Under the pieces are notes generated by a model. That model saw only the letters and a list, made by a program, of their open reading frames with translations, was not told the DNA's origin and made no database searches. Source: Chryseobacterium vrystaatense (GTDB taxonomy: Bacteria; Bacteroidota; Bacteroidia; Flavobacteriales; Weeksellaceae). From it: 64,000 nucleotides of DNA. The position numbers and the translations under genes were made by a program. Each line of letters starts with the position of its first letter. Positions within the stretch are counted from its first letter, which is position 1. Of the stretch, positions 44,797 to 53,269 are shown one piece after another. Location: the NCBI RefSeq assembly GCF_000737765.1, contig NZ_JPRI01000001.1, forward strand, positions 124,001 through 188,000, read 5' to 3'.

Positions 44797-45138
44797 ATGG
44801 AATTTATCGAAAAATTTTTCTCAAAATATTCTCAGGAAAGAGTTATCAAATGGTTTAAACAGATTTGTCTGGCCGAAGCGGTCTCATGGCTATTTCTATT
44901 TACAGCAATGACCTGGATACGTATAGATCCTGAAGGTATCTTTCCAATCATTTACATTAGTACTATTGGGAGTATTCACGGATTATTTTTTACACTTTAT
45001 CTACTCTTCCTACCTGCTGTAAGAAAAATATACACTTGGGATGATGAAGACAGCGTCTTCGCGCTAATCGCCGCATTTTTCCCTTTTGCAACAATCTGGA
45101 TAGATAAATCTTTAGCTAAAAAAAACCGCGAGCAATAA
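44797..45138 (+). CDS. DUF3817 membrane protein
   Basis: A 113-residue small integral membrane protein with three hydrophobic segments: AVSWLFLFTAMTW (about 28-44), ISTIGSIHGLFFTLYLLFL (about 50-68) and VFALIAAFFPFATIWID (about 88-104). The conserved HG in the second segment and the phenylalanine-rich third segment match the DUF3817 family, usually small inner-membrane proteins next to other genes in no fixed order. Function unknown. It is followed by a bidirectional hairpin. Confidence 0.85.
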   Translation: MEFIEKFFSKYSQERVIKWFKQICLAEAVSWLFLFTAMTWIRIDPEGIFPIIYISTIGSIHGLFFTLYLLFLPAVRKIYTWDDEDSVFALIAAFFPFATIWIDKSLAKKNREQ

Positions 45139-45141
45139 AAA

Positions 45142-45161
45142 AGCGAGACATTGCGGTCTCA
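45142..45161. terminator. Bidirectional terminator between DUF3817 gene and the barrel/Cys-rich gene
   Basis: Arms GCGAGAC and GTCTCAC with a 6-nt loop and one G-T pair. The minus-strand side has TTTTTTATTG. Confidence 0.75.
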
Positions 45162-45189
45162 CTTTCTCATCATTATTACAAACAGGCCT

Positions 45190-46848
45190 TTATTCTATTA
45201 TCTTTATACCCGGTATCACCTGGGCCGGTAATTTGGGTCCCAACTCTTTACAACCAAATTTGACAGAGTATTTATATGCTGGTAAGCCATTAACAGTGGA
45301 TGAAGCTACCGGCAGATTGGTGTTGCTGACTACTGAAATATCAACGGGCATCGTATAGCATCCTGTGAATCCATTCTGCACAAAATTTTCATAAGCCACA
45401 GCTCCTCCAGCAGATACTATTTTCAATTTTGCATTGACTACTGTTCCTGTCATTTTAAATCTGACCTGCCCTGTGAGTACTTCTTTATGCGGATTACCCG
45501 GTGCCACAACAAATTTCGTACAACAGACAGGAGCTACCGTAATATTTCCGGAGGATTGAGGTGTAGCCCCTTCTACAATCACGGTAAAGCAGCCTATGGA
45601 ACAGGTCGTACCAGAGTATGGGCATTTGACATTGATACAAATGGTATTTACTCCTAACTTCAGACTTGAAAAGGGAATTAATCTTCCTGAGGAATTCTGT
45701 CCGTTAGTATGGGTATATGGGTTTCCTGCCGGACTTACCGCAGCCGGAATTCCATTGGTAAGAATAGTTATGATGGAAGCCCAGATCCCTGTATTCAGTG
45801 AATTATATGGATGTGGTGAAGCTTCAACTCTTAAGAATCTGGTGGAATTTCCGGGATCGTATGGGATTGTCAAAGTACCTCCCGGGTTAATGGACGGACC
45901 GCTTACATTAGGAAATTGCACAGAGGCAGTCGGTGAACTTACACAAACACAGCTACTGCTTGATTTAGATTGGGGGTCATCAGCAATTTCACGGTTGCTG
46001 TATTCCTTTTTCGAAAGAATACTGAAGATTATTCCTACATTCATCCCAAGTGCATTGAATCTATTTTTAGTGTCTACGGTTTCATATTTTCCGGCCATCA
46101 TTTGATCAATACTGTAAAAGCCTTCACTATTCGGAACCCCGTTGGGCTTGAAAACCGTAGTACTGCTTTTTACATTAGGCCCGGCCAAATAACTCCCTTC
46201 GACAAAAAAACCAATTCTTCCGGGAAAATAAGACAACCTCAGTTTTGGAATAACTCCCAAGCCATCTGTTTTGGATATTACTCTTTTCGAAGTCTCAAAA
46301 CTTCGGGTCTGTCCATTGACACTTGAAGTCTGAACAGCAGTAAACTGGCTTTCCTTTGAACTGATGTAGGCAAGATTAACAATAGGTGACAGGGTAAATT
46401 TACTGAAGGAAAAATTAGCCTGCGGTCCCACTTCTCCTATAAAACCATTTTGTCTGCTTCCATTATCTATCTCTGTTTTAAGTGAAGGAGGAACAGACTG
46501 TCCAGCGATACGGTAAACTGGACCTTCGGGGTTATATTCTTTTTTCATTCCGAACAAGCCGGCACCTCCGTTCAAACCCAATGATACATAATTTGTTTCT
46601 GAACTGTTTAATTTAAAAACAGGAACATACAAATTAATATTTCCATTAAATCCATTTTCTATATGGTTCTCATTTCCGTACGTATTTCCCGGAAACAGTC
46701 TCCCTCCCCCTGCTGAGATCAAAAGATTTCCTCCAGGGTTTTTGCCACCTTTCACGATGACACCTTTGATGGGCTGTCCAGGTCTCGCATCCTGTGCACC
46801 GGCCGTCCCTAAAAATAGCATGCATAAAAAGACTATGGTCTTTCTCAT
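45190..46848 (-). CDS. Exported protein with outer-membrane-barrel-like N-part and Cys-rich C-part
   Basis: A 552-residue protein with a signal peptide (MRKTIVFLCMLFLGTAGAQ). Residues about 30-265 show alternating strands and aromatic girdles of an outer membrane barrel (YVSLGLNGGAGLFG, KLRLSYFPGRIGFFVEGSYLAG, NALGMNVGIIFSI). A Ser-rich SSSSCVCVSSPTASV hinge follows, then a 260-residue region of beta-rich sequence with about eleven cysteines (TICINVKCPYSGTTCSIGCFTV, VAPVCCTKFVV). This C-part may be a surface adhesin-like domain held by the barrel. I recognise no family. It uses its own terminator and lies behind the response regulator gene. Confidence 0.8.
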   Translation of the reverse strand: MRKTIVFLCMLFLGTAGAQDARPGQPIKGVIVKGGKNPGGNLLISAGGGRLFPGNTYGNENHIENGFNGNINLYVPVFKLNSSETNYVSLGLNGGAGLFGMKKEYNPEGPVYRIAGQSVPPSLKTEIDNGSRQNGFIGEVGPQANFSFSKFTLSPIVNLAYISSKESQFTAVQTSSVNGQTRSFETSKRVISKTDGLGVIPKLRLSYFPGRIGFFVEGSYLAGPNVKSSTTVFKPNGVPNSEGFYSIDQMMAGKYETVDTKNRFNALGMNVGIIFSILSKKEYSNREIADDPQSKSSSSCVCVSSPTASVQFPNVSGPSINPGGTLTIPYDPGNSTRFLRVEASPHPYNSLNTGIWASIITILTNGIPAAVSPAGNPYTHTNGQNSSGRLIPFSSLKLGVNTICINVKCPYSGTTCSIGCFTVIVEGATPQSSGNITVAPVCCTKFVVAPGNPHKEVLTGQVRFKMTGTVVNAKLKIVSAGGAVAYENFVQNGFTGCYTMPVDISVVSNTNLPVASSTVNGLPAYKYSVKFGCKELGPKLPAQVIPGIKIIE

Positions 46849-46925
46849 AAAAGTAAAATTGCTTTTCATAATATTTTGTTTTTAGAATTGTTTCTCAAAA
46901 TTCATTTAAAACAAAACATAAAAAA

Positions 46926-46943
46926 ATCCCTAATTGTAGGGAT
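46926..46943 (-). terminator. Terminator after the two-component operon
   Basis: ATCCCTA (46926-46932) and TAGGGAT (46937-46943) with a 4-nt loop. On the minus strand it runs into TTTTTTTATG. Confidence 0.82.
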
Positions 46944-46978
46944 GCATCAAAAGAGGATTAAGGGAAATCCCCGGGATT

Positions 46979-47599
46979 TTACTCCTTTATATTTTTAAAA
47001 TACCATGAGACAGCTTCCCCCAAAGACGAAACATGAAGTTTGTTGTAAATATGTTTGATATGAGTATTTACAGTAGAATAGCTTATCTCTAATTGATCTG
47101 CAATCATTTTATAGCTTAGCCCATCTGACAATAGTTTTAGGACTTCGTGTTCTTTTTGAGTCAGAAGTTTTTGTTGTGCTGTAGGCTGGAAATATTCCAG
47201 GACACGTTTTGCAATCGCTGGATTCATAAATGCTCCGCCTTCATAGATCTCTTCTATTGCCTGGAGTATTCTTCTTGGATTATCACTTTTTAAAATATAG
47301 CCGCTAGCACCTCCTGAAATGGAGCGAAATACTTTCTCACTGTCATCAAAAGCAGTCTGTACCAAAACATTAATATGGGGAAATTTTGACTTAATGATTT
47401 TCAGGCCTGCAATTCCATCTACTACAGGCATATTGATATCCATTAAGACAATATCCGGCTGGTACTTTTCCATTTCTGCTTCTACATGCTCACAGTTGAG
47501 TGCTTCTCCGATGTATTTCATATTTTCTGAAAGCTCAATAAGAATTTTCATGCTTTGCAGGCGTTCCTGGCTGTCGTCGTAGGCAAATATCTTGATCAT
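46979..47599 (-). CDS. LuxR/NarL-type response regulator
   Basis: A 206-residue transcriptional regulator. The receiver domain (1-120) has acidic D8/D9 (AYDDSQ), the phosphorylated D54 (VLMDINMP), T83 and K105 (YILKSD). The C-terminal LuxR-type helix-turn-helix (about 143-195) reads LTQKEHEVLKLLSDGLSYKMIADQL and YSTVNTHIKHIYNKL (separate stretches). It follows the propeller histidine kinase by 50 bp on the same strand, which should phosphorylate it. The target genes may include the adjacent barrel/Cys-rich gene or the tandem barrel receptors, by inference. Confidence 0.95.
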   Translation of the reverse strand: MIKIFAYDDSQERLQSMKILIELSENMKYIGEALNCEHVEAEMEKYQPDIVLMDINMPVVDGIAGLKIIKSKFPHINVLVQTAFDDSEKVFRSISGGASGYILKSDNPRRILQAIEEIYEGGAFMNPAIAKRVLEYFQPTAQQKLLTQKEHEVLKLLSDGLSYKMIADQLEISYSTVNTHIKHIYNKLHVSSLGEAVSWYFKNIKE

Positions 47600-47649
47600 G
47601 GTATGGTACTGCTAGATTGGTTCAAAGTTAGGCTCTTGCTGAGCTGTCA

Positions 47650-50600
47650 TCAATCCCTAAATTTAGGGATAAGGATTTTGATGGTGGTTCCGTTTTCTGA
47701 TTCCAGGTCAAAAATTCCATTCATTTCCTGGGTTCTTTTTTTCATGTTTCCAATGCCATTTCCTTTTATCTCAGATGGATCGAATCCTGTTCCGTTATCT
47801 TTGATCTGAAGAATATGACTGTTCTCATTTTTTTTGAGATCTATAGAAACTTCATCGGCTCTGCTATACTTTAAAACATTATTTAAAGCTTCTTTTGTAA
47901 TGAGAATGATATTTTTCTTAATGCTGAAATCTACAATTTCACTGTCAATACTTTCGTCAATATTTATTTTATAATTAATATCGGAATTTCCAAGAATTTC
48001 GCTGGCAATATTCCTTATTCTGGTGGAAAGTGTCATGAGAGAATCTTTATTGGACTTTAAGCTCCACACGATGTCACTCATATTTTCTGAAAGTTTTCGG
48101 GACTGGACTTCAATATTCCTAAGGACTTTTTGGGCATCCTCTATTTTTTGTTTGTCAATCAATTCTCCGGCAACCATTGAATTGATCTGGAGACTGCTTA
48201 ATGTCGAGCCAATATCATCATGAAGGTCTGCCGTGATTTTATTTCTCTGGGATTCCAAAGCCATCTTTTCTTTAAATTCATTTTTCTGCTTGATAAATTC
48301 CCACCGGCTGACCGCCAAAATCAATATTCCGGAAAATAAACTTCCTAGAATAATCCAGAACAAGAATGTCTGGTAGAACACCTTATGAATATTTAATTTT
48401 ATTATTTTCTGAGCTAAAACTTTGCCCGTAAATTTATCCGTAATCCCAAACTCGATATTATAGGTTCCAGGGGCTAAACTTGTCAGGTTAAGTGGCGCTC
48501 TTCTGGACATTTTTTTCCATGTTTGATCAATATTTTTAATCCTGTACATCATGCTTCTCTGTGAACCGTGCTCCAGATCTTTGATCAATGCTTTTATGGA
48601 AATATTATTTTCATCATATTTAAGATCAAGCTCATTTAAAGAGTTAATTCCATTCGGGCTCACATAGCGTTTGTTATTGATCAAAACCTCATCAATATAG
48701 ATCTCAGGACGGTAAAAGGAGCTTAGTTTTAAGGGTGGTTTGAAATAATTAAATCCTTTTACTCCTCCAAAATACAGAACTCCATCTGACGTTTTGAGAA
48801 AGCCGCGGTTATTAAAATCCCAATACTGAATCCCATCTTCTTTATCATAATTGGAGATGATGTGGGTTTGGGTATCGATGCTCGACAGTCCTCTCTGATG
48901 GCTGCACCACAGTTTCCCGAAATCGTCCAGCAAAATTCCGTAGATATACGTTCCTGCGAGACCATTATTGCTGTCAAATATTTTCATGGTTTTAAAATCT
49001 TTATCCAAAAGATAAACTCCCTGGTTGGTTCCTACCCAATACTGCCTGTATTTTTTATCTTCCTGAATATAAAAACTCTGTACTTTCGGAAGAATTCTTC
49101 CGATTGTTTTATATTTATTTTGTCCTTCTATTTTTACTAACATCATATCCCGGTTCAGGTAGCTTACTGCTATTCTGTTATCACTCAAAATATTAATGTA
49201 AAAAGGATTCTGATCCGGAATGGTGTTTATTTTTTCAAATTTTCTGGTCGTTTTATTTAAAAGGTATAACCCTGTAGAGAAAGAAAATACAGAAGGTGAG
49301 TCAGGAAAATTGATCATATGCTGATGTTTCCCCATCGTCTCCTGATCATAAGTATAGCTGTCTTTTTGTTTTAAATTCTTATCAAAAACAACAATTATGG
49401 ATTCCCTGTCACCTATTTTATTTTCAAACATCCATAATTCTTCAGTATAGGGGTTGCCGTAACTTTTACCTCTGGAATTGTTATAATAGCTTCTTCTGTC
49501 TGAAGCAAATTTTTTAACTGAAAAATTTTCGGGATCGAAAACAGTAGCAGAATTGATCAACATTTTCCTGTCCGCCAGTTCGGTAATATCTGAAACTCCA
49601 GTTGTTTTAAAAGCCTGCATCAGAGGACCTGTACCATCTATCGTATTTTTCAGCATTGCTCCCCGGAAATCTATGATAACTTCACCCTGACCATCATCGC
49701 AAACCCACAGTCTTCCAATATTATCAAACTGGAAATTAAAAGCCCTCTCAAAACCTGTATGAAAAACAGTTCTTTGCTTGAGCAGCTTATCAAAAATAAA
49801 AAGAGTACTGACGCTCTTAAAGGCAATTTTATCGTCTTTAACTGTAATACCTCCAATACGTTTAAGAAATTTTAGATGCTGTTCAGTTTGCTGATAATTA
49901 TTTTTCAGGATGATTAAGCCATGATTTGTAGTACCAAGATAAAGAGCATCCTCTTTTTTATCATATGCAGCAGACTGAAAAATCACAGAAGAATCGGCTA
50001 TCAGTTTACGGGAAGGAATATTTATTTTCCCTGAATCCAGATTATAAGTGATTATTTCTTTTGTACCGATGAAACATATATTCCGGTTTGTATCCAAAAA
50101 AGGCATTCTGAAATAAAAAACATTACCATCGTTATCATAGATATGAACTGACTTTAAATGTTGTATTGGAATTTGAGCTTCCAGCTTTATCTTTTTGGCA
50201 GTTACATCAAAGCTTACCAACTGATAGTCTTCATTAAATATCCAAATCTTTCCATCTGCAAAACCTATAGGAACAGCCGTTTTATTTTTGGAATACTTCT
50301 TATAAATATCAATTAAGGTGAACTCATCAAGCTGGTAATTATAAACATACAGACCTCTTGTACTTCCGATATACAAATGCTTTCCGTCTTCTGCAAAACC
50401 ATATCCCTGCTGCAGTGCCGGGCAGTTTCTGAAAAAATATTTGAGATTATAAACTTTAACCGATGAACCATCATAGCGGTTGAGCGCATCGTTGCAGGTA
50501 AGCCATACAAAACCTTTATGGTCTTCAAACCAGAAATAATTAGAGCCCTGCGAAAGTCCGTCGTCCTGTGTAATTTTTGTCACAGAATAGTTCCCCATAT

Positions 50601-50667
50601 TTTGTGAACTCATTTTTGCACAGCTATAGAATGCTATGAAGATGCAGAGTTTTAATAGGAATTTCAT
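47650..50667 (-). CDS. Two-component sensor histidine kinase with ligand-binding propeller (Y_Y_Y/Reg_prop type)
   Basis: A 1005-residue sensor. It has a signal sequence (MKFLLKLCIFIAFYSCAKMSS) and long periplasmic beta-propeller blades (about 30-680, e.g. KGFVWLTCNDALNRYDG, KLWCSHQRGLSSIDT), then a Y_Y_Y-like sandwich (about 690-760), a single membrane segment near 768-785, and a HisKA_3 dimerisation domain with phospho-acceptor H816 (ADLHDDIGSTLSSLQI), followed by a HATPase domain (DNGTGFDP, NGIGNMKKR). It resembles one-protein sugar sensors of Bacteroidetes but has no AraC domain; the regulator is a separate gene. The signal molecule is unknown. Confidence 0.93.
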   Translation of the reverse strand: MKFLLKLCIFIAFYSCAKMSSQNMGNYSVTKITQDDGLSQGSNYFWFEDHKGFVWLTCNDALNRYDGSSVKVYNLKYFFRNCPALQQGYGFAEDGKHLYIGSTRGLYVYNYQLDEFTLIDIYKKYSKNKTAVPIGFADGKIWIFNEDYQLVSFDVTAKKIKLEAQIPIQHLKSVHIYDNDGNVFYFRMPFLDTNRNICFIGTKEIITYNLDSGKINIPSRKLIADSSVIFQSAAYDKKEDALYLGTTNHGLIILKNNYQQTEQHLKFLKRIGGITVKDDKIAFKSVSTLFIFDKLLKQRTVFHTGFERAFNFQFDNIGRLWVCDDGQGEVIIDFRGAMLKNTIDGTGPLMQAFKTTGVSDITELADRKMLINSATVFDPENFSVKKFASDRRSYYNNSRGKSYGNPYTEELWMFENKIGDRESIIVVFDKNLKQKDSYTYDQETMGKHQHMINFPDSPSVFSFSTGLYLLNKTTRKFEKINTIPDQNPFYINILSDNRIAVSYLNRDMMLVKIEGQNKYKTIGRILPKVQSFYIQEDKKYRQYWVGTNQGVYLLDKDFKTMKIFDSNNGLAGTYIYGILLDDFGKLWCSHQRGLSSIDTQTHIISNYDKEDGIQYWDFNNRGFLKTSDGVLYFGGVKGFNYFKPPLKLSSFYRPEIYIDEVLINNKRYVSPNGINSLNELDLKYDENNISIKALIKDLEHGSQRSMMYRIKNIDQTWKKMSRRAPLNLTSLAPGTYNIEFGITDKFTGKVLAQKIIKLNIHKVFYQTFLFWIILGSLFSGILILAVSRWEFIKQKNEFKEKMALESQRNKITADLHDDIGSTLSSLQINSMVAGELIDKQKIEDAQKVLRNIEVQSRKLSENMSDIVWSLKSNKDSLMTLSTRIRNIASEILGNSDINYKINIDESIDSEIVDFSIKKNIILITKEALNNVLKYSRADEVSIDLKKNENSHILQIKDNGTGFDPSEIKGNGIGNMKKRTQEMNGIFDLESENGTTIKILIPKFRD

Positions 50668-50859
50668 GATTTGTAGTTTAAAATAAAGTTAGTCTTTTTT
50701 TAATTATTTAAGAAAATTCTTCTTTGAATGTAACATTTAACTTTCCTTAATTGTCTAATTAGGTAGAAAGTTAAAAGAAGTTGAATTTTTAATATGAAAT
50801 TTTAATAACTGATAATCAGTTAGTTAAATTTAATTTAAAAACATTTTAAGTACTTTGTA

Positions 50860-50891
50860 TTGCATGATACTATTTTTATTATATATCTTTG
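50860..50891 (+). promoter_or_regulatory. Promoter for the tandem barrel-receptor genes
   Basis: TTG (50860-50862), a 21-bp spacer, then a perfect TAnnTTTG element TATCTTTG (50884-50891). The leader to ATG 50944 is about 45 nt. The other 200 bp of this gap show no gene. Confidence 0.7.
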
Positions 50892-50943
50892 TAATGTTAA
50901 ATAATCATCCATACAAGCTATTAACAACTAAAAAATAATAATC

Positions 50944-53199
50944 ATGAAAACTCAGATTCTAATTGCCGCCATATTTTTCAGCGGACTTGCAGCTGCCCAG
51001 CAGACAAAAGATACTCTGAAAGTAAAAAATATTGAAGCTGTCAATATCAAGAAACAGGTTTTCAAAAAACAAAGCGACCGTTTCATCTATGACGTAGCCT
51101 CTTCTCCTATTGCAAAGGGAACGAATACGTTCAATCTTTTGAAACAAACCCCGATGATTTCCAGTATAGATGGAAAATCTCTGAAAATCATGGGAAAATC
51201 TGATGTGGTCATCTACATCAACAATAAAAAAACAAATATGGATGCTGAAGCATTGATCGAAATGCTGAAGGGAACTCCATCTGAAGACATCCAGAAAATT
51301 GAAGTGATTACAACACCGGGAAGTGAATTTCAGGTAGAATCCAATGAAGGGGTCATCAATATTGTGATGAAAAAGAAGAAAAATGACGGTTATAACGGAA
51401 CGCTTAAAATGAATAATGAGCAGGCTTACTATAATAATCCTTCTGCCGGTGCTTCATTTAATTTCAGAAAAAATAAATGGTCGGTCAATTCCAATTTCAA
51501 TACGGGAAGCTGGACGGACAGAGAAAGATATACTTTATCCAACGGAAATTCCACTTCCAGAAACGAGTCTTTTGGATATACTTCTGATCCAAACAAGAAT
51601 GTGGGAGGAAGCGTCAATATTGATTATGAGCTTAGTAAGAATCACAGTTTAGGATTTACCTACAACATGAGATATAATAAAAGCTTCAACTCTATTCTTG
51701 ATGTAACGAACTGGGAAAACGGCAGCCTTGTAAACAACACAGTAAATAATGAAAATGCACAGACCAGAAATCATTCTTTTAATTTGAATTATGAAGTAAA
51801 AACGGATTCTATCGGAAGTAAGCTTACCTCTAATGTTTCTTATTTATGGTTCAACAGAGATAAGGTGAGTATCAATGAAAGTTTTCCATTAAATACTGAT
51901 CCCAAAAATGAGTATAGCGCACTACAACAGTCGGTTCCCCAGATCATCAATAATTATGCTGCGAACATCGACTATCTGAAGAAAACTTCCAAAGGTAATA
52001 CATGGTTAATGGGAATAAGCTACAACCACACCAATACGGATAACGACACCAGACAGGATAAGATCGTAAACAACATGCTTATCAATGATGTCCGCCAAAC
52101 CAATCATTTCATTTATAAGGAAAGAATCATGGGACTGTATCTTACTTATGAAAGAAAACTGAGTGAAAAGTTTTCAGGAAAAGTGGGAGCCCGCTATGAG
52201 ATGACAAGAAGTAACGGGGAGATTCTTGGAAAAACAAATATTGACAGAAATTACAATAATCTCCTGCCTTACCTTAATTTAAATTACGCTATTAATTCTG
52301 ATCACAACCTTACCTATAGTTTCTCCAGCAGAATCAGAAGACCAAGATTCTGGGAACTGAATCCTTCAAGAACTTACTTTACTCTGAATAATTATACACA
52401 GAATAACCCATTCGTACTGGCTTCTAAGTTTTACAACCAGGAAATCAGCTATATGTACAAGAATGCATTTTTTGCGAATCTGAGTTTCAATTATGTTGAA
52501 GACGCTTCCAATCAGGTACCTCTTCAGGGGAAAGTAACCGGGCCCAAAAAAGATGAAAACGGAAATATTATTTATGATTCTAATGGAAACATGGAAATGG
52601 TTACCACAAAATTCTTAAGATACATCAGAACCAACTATGGCAACAACAAGCAATTTGGACTGACTTTAGGAATGAACAAATCATGGTTCAAAGAAATCTG
52701 GACAACGAATTATTCGGTGAATTTCGGATACAATATCTACAGCGGACAGGTTTTGGAAGACCCTACATCTGTTCCGGATCCGCTATATACAGAGGAACTT
52801 GAACCTTATATCATCAATTTCAAAAACTTTAATGTTTCAGGAAATATCAACAATACCATTCGCCTTTCTTCAAATAAGGACTGGTTCTTAGGAGTCAATT
52901 ATTATTATGGCAGCAAAGTGAAAATTGAAAGCGGAACCCTGGGCGTAAGACAGAGTTTTGATGTCAGCTTAAAAAAGATCATGGGCAACTGGACCTTTGT
53001 AGCAGAAGTATATGATGTATTCAATCAGAATTACAATCGTATACAGGGGGTACAACCCAACGGAAGCTACAATAATATAGTCAACTTTGAGTATCCACGA
53101 CTTCTTAACATCGGAGTAACGTACAACTTCGGAAACCAGAAACTGAAAAAGGCAAGGGAAATAAAATCTGCCAACGATGCAATAAAATCAAGGACCTAA
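50944..53199 (+). CDS. Outer membrane beta-barrel family protein, TonB-receptor-like (tandem copy 1)
   Basis: A 751-residue outer membrane protein with signal peptide (MKTQILIAAIFFSGLAAAQ). After a short linker it goes straight into a plug-like domain (SSPIAKGTNTFNLLKQTPMI, IEVITTPGSEFQVESNEGVIN, each part of residues about 50-145) without a carboxypeptidase-regulatory domain. The rest forms a 22-strand-type barrel (about 160-735). The C-terminus ends in a charged DAIKSRT. The neighbouring gene is a close paralog. The ligand is unknown. It may take up or export a peptide, sugar or metal complex; none of this is shown. Confidence 0.9.
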   Translation: MKTQILIAAIFFSGLAAAQQTKDTLKVKNIEAVNIKKQVFKKQSDRFIYDVASSPIAKGTNTFNLLKQTPMISSIDGKSLKIMGKSDVVIYINNKKTNMDAEALIEMLKGTPSEDIQKIEVITTPGSEFQVESNEGVINIVMKKKKNDGYNGTLKMNNEQAYYNNPSAGASFNFRKNKWSVNSNFNTGSWTDRERYTLSNGNSTSRNESFGYTSDPNKNVGGSVNIDYELSKNHSLGFTYNMRYNKSFNSILDVTNWENGSLVNNTVNNENAQTRNHSFNLNYEVKTDSIGSKLTSNVSYLWFNRDKVSINESFPLNTDPKNEYSALQQSVPQIINNYAANIDYLKKTSKGNTWLMGISYNHTNTDNDTRQDKIVNNMLINDVRQTNHFIYKERIMGLYLTYERKLSEKFSGKVGARYEMTRSNGEILGKTNIDRNYNNLLPYLNLNYAINSDHNLTYSFSSRIRRPRFWELNPSRTYFTLNNYTQNNPFVLASKFYNQEISYMYKNAFFANLSFNYVEDASNQVPLQGKVTGPKKDENGNIIYDSNGNMEMVTTKFLRYIRTNYGNNKQFGLTLGMNKSWFKEIWTTNYSVNFGYNIYSGQVLEDPTSVPDPLYTEELEPYIINFKNFNVSGNINNTIRLSSNKDWFLGVNYYYGSKVKIESGTLGVRQSFDVSLKKIMGNWTFVAEVYDVFNQNYNRIQGVQPNGSYNNIVNFEYPRLLNIGVTYNFGNQKLKKAREIKSANDAIKSRT

Positions 53200-53269
53200 G
53201 TCTACCACAAAAAATAAAAACAACTACACAACCACAACCGTCCACAACGGTACTTAAATAAGAATAATC

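Noticed and set aside
46960..46980. Second hairpin AAATCCC/GGGATTT near the end of the response-regulator gene
   Set aside because: It is short, imperfect and without a loop of proper size. The 46926-46943 hairpin explains termination.
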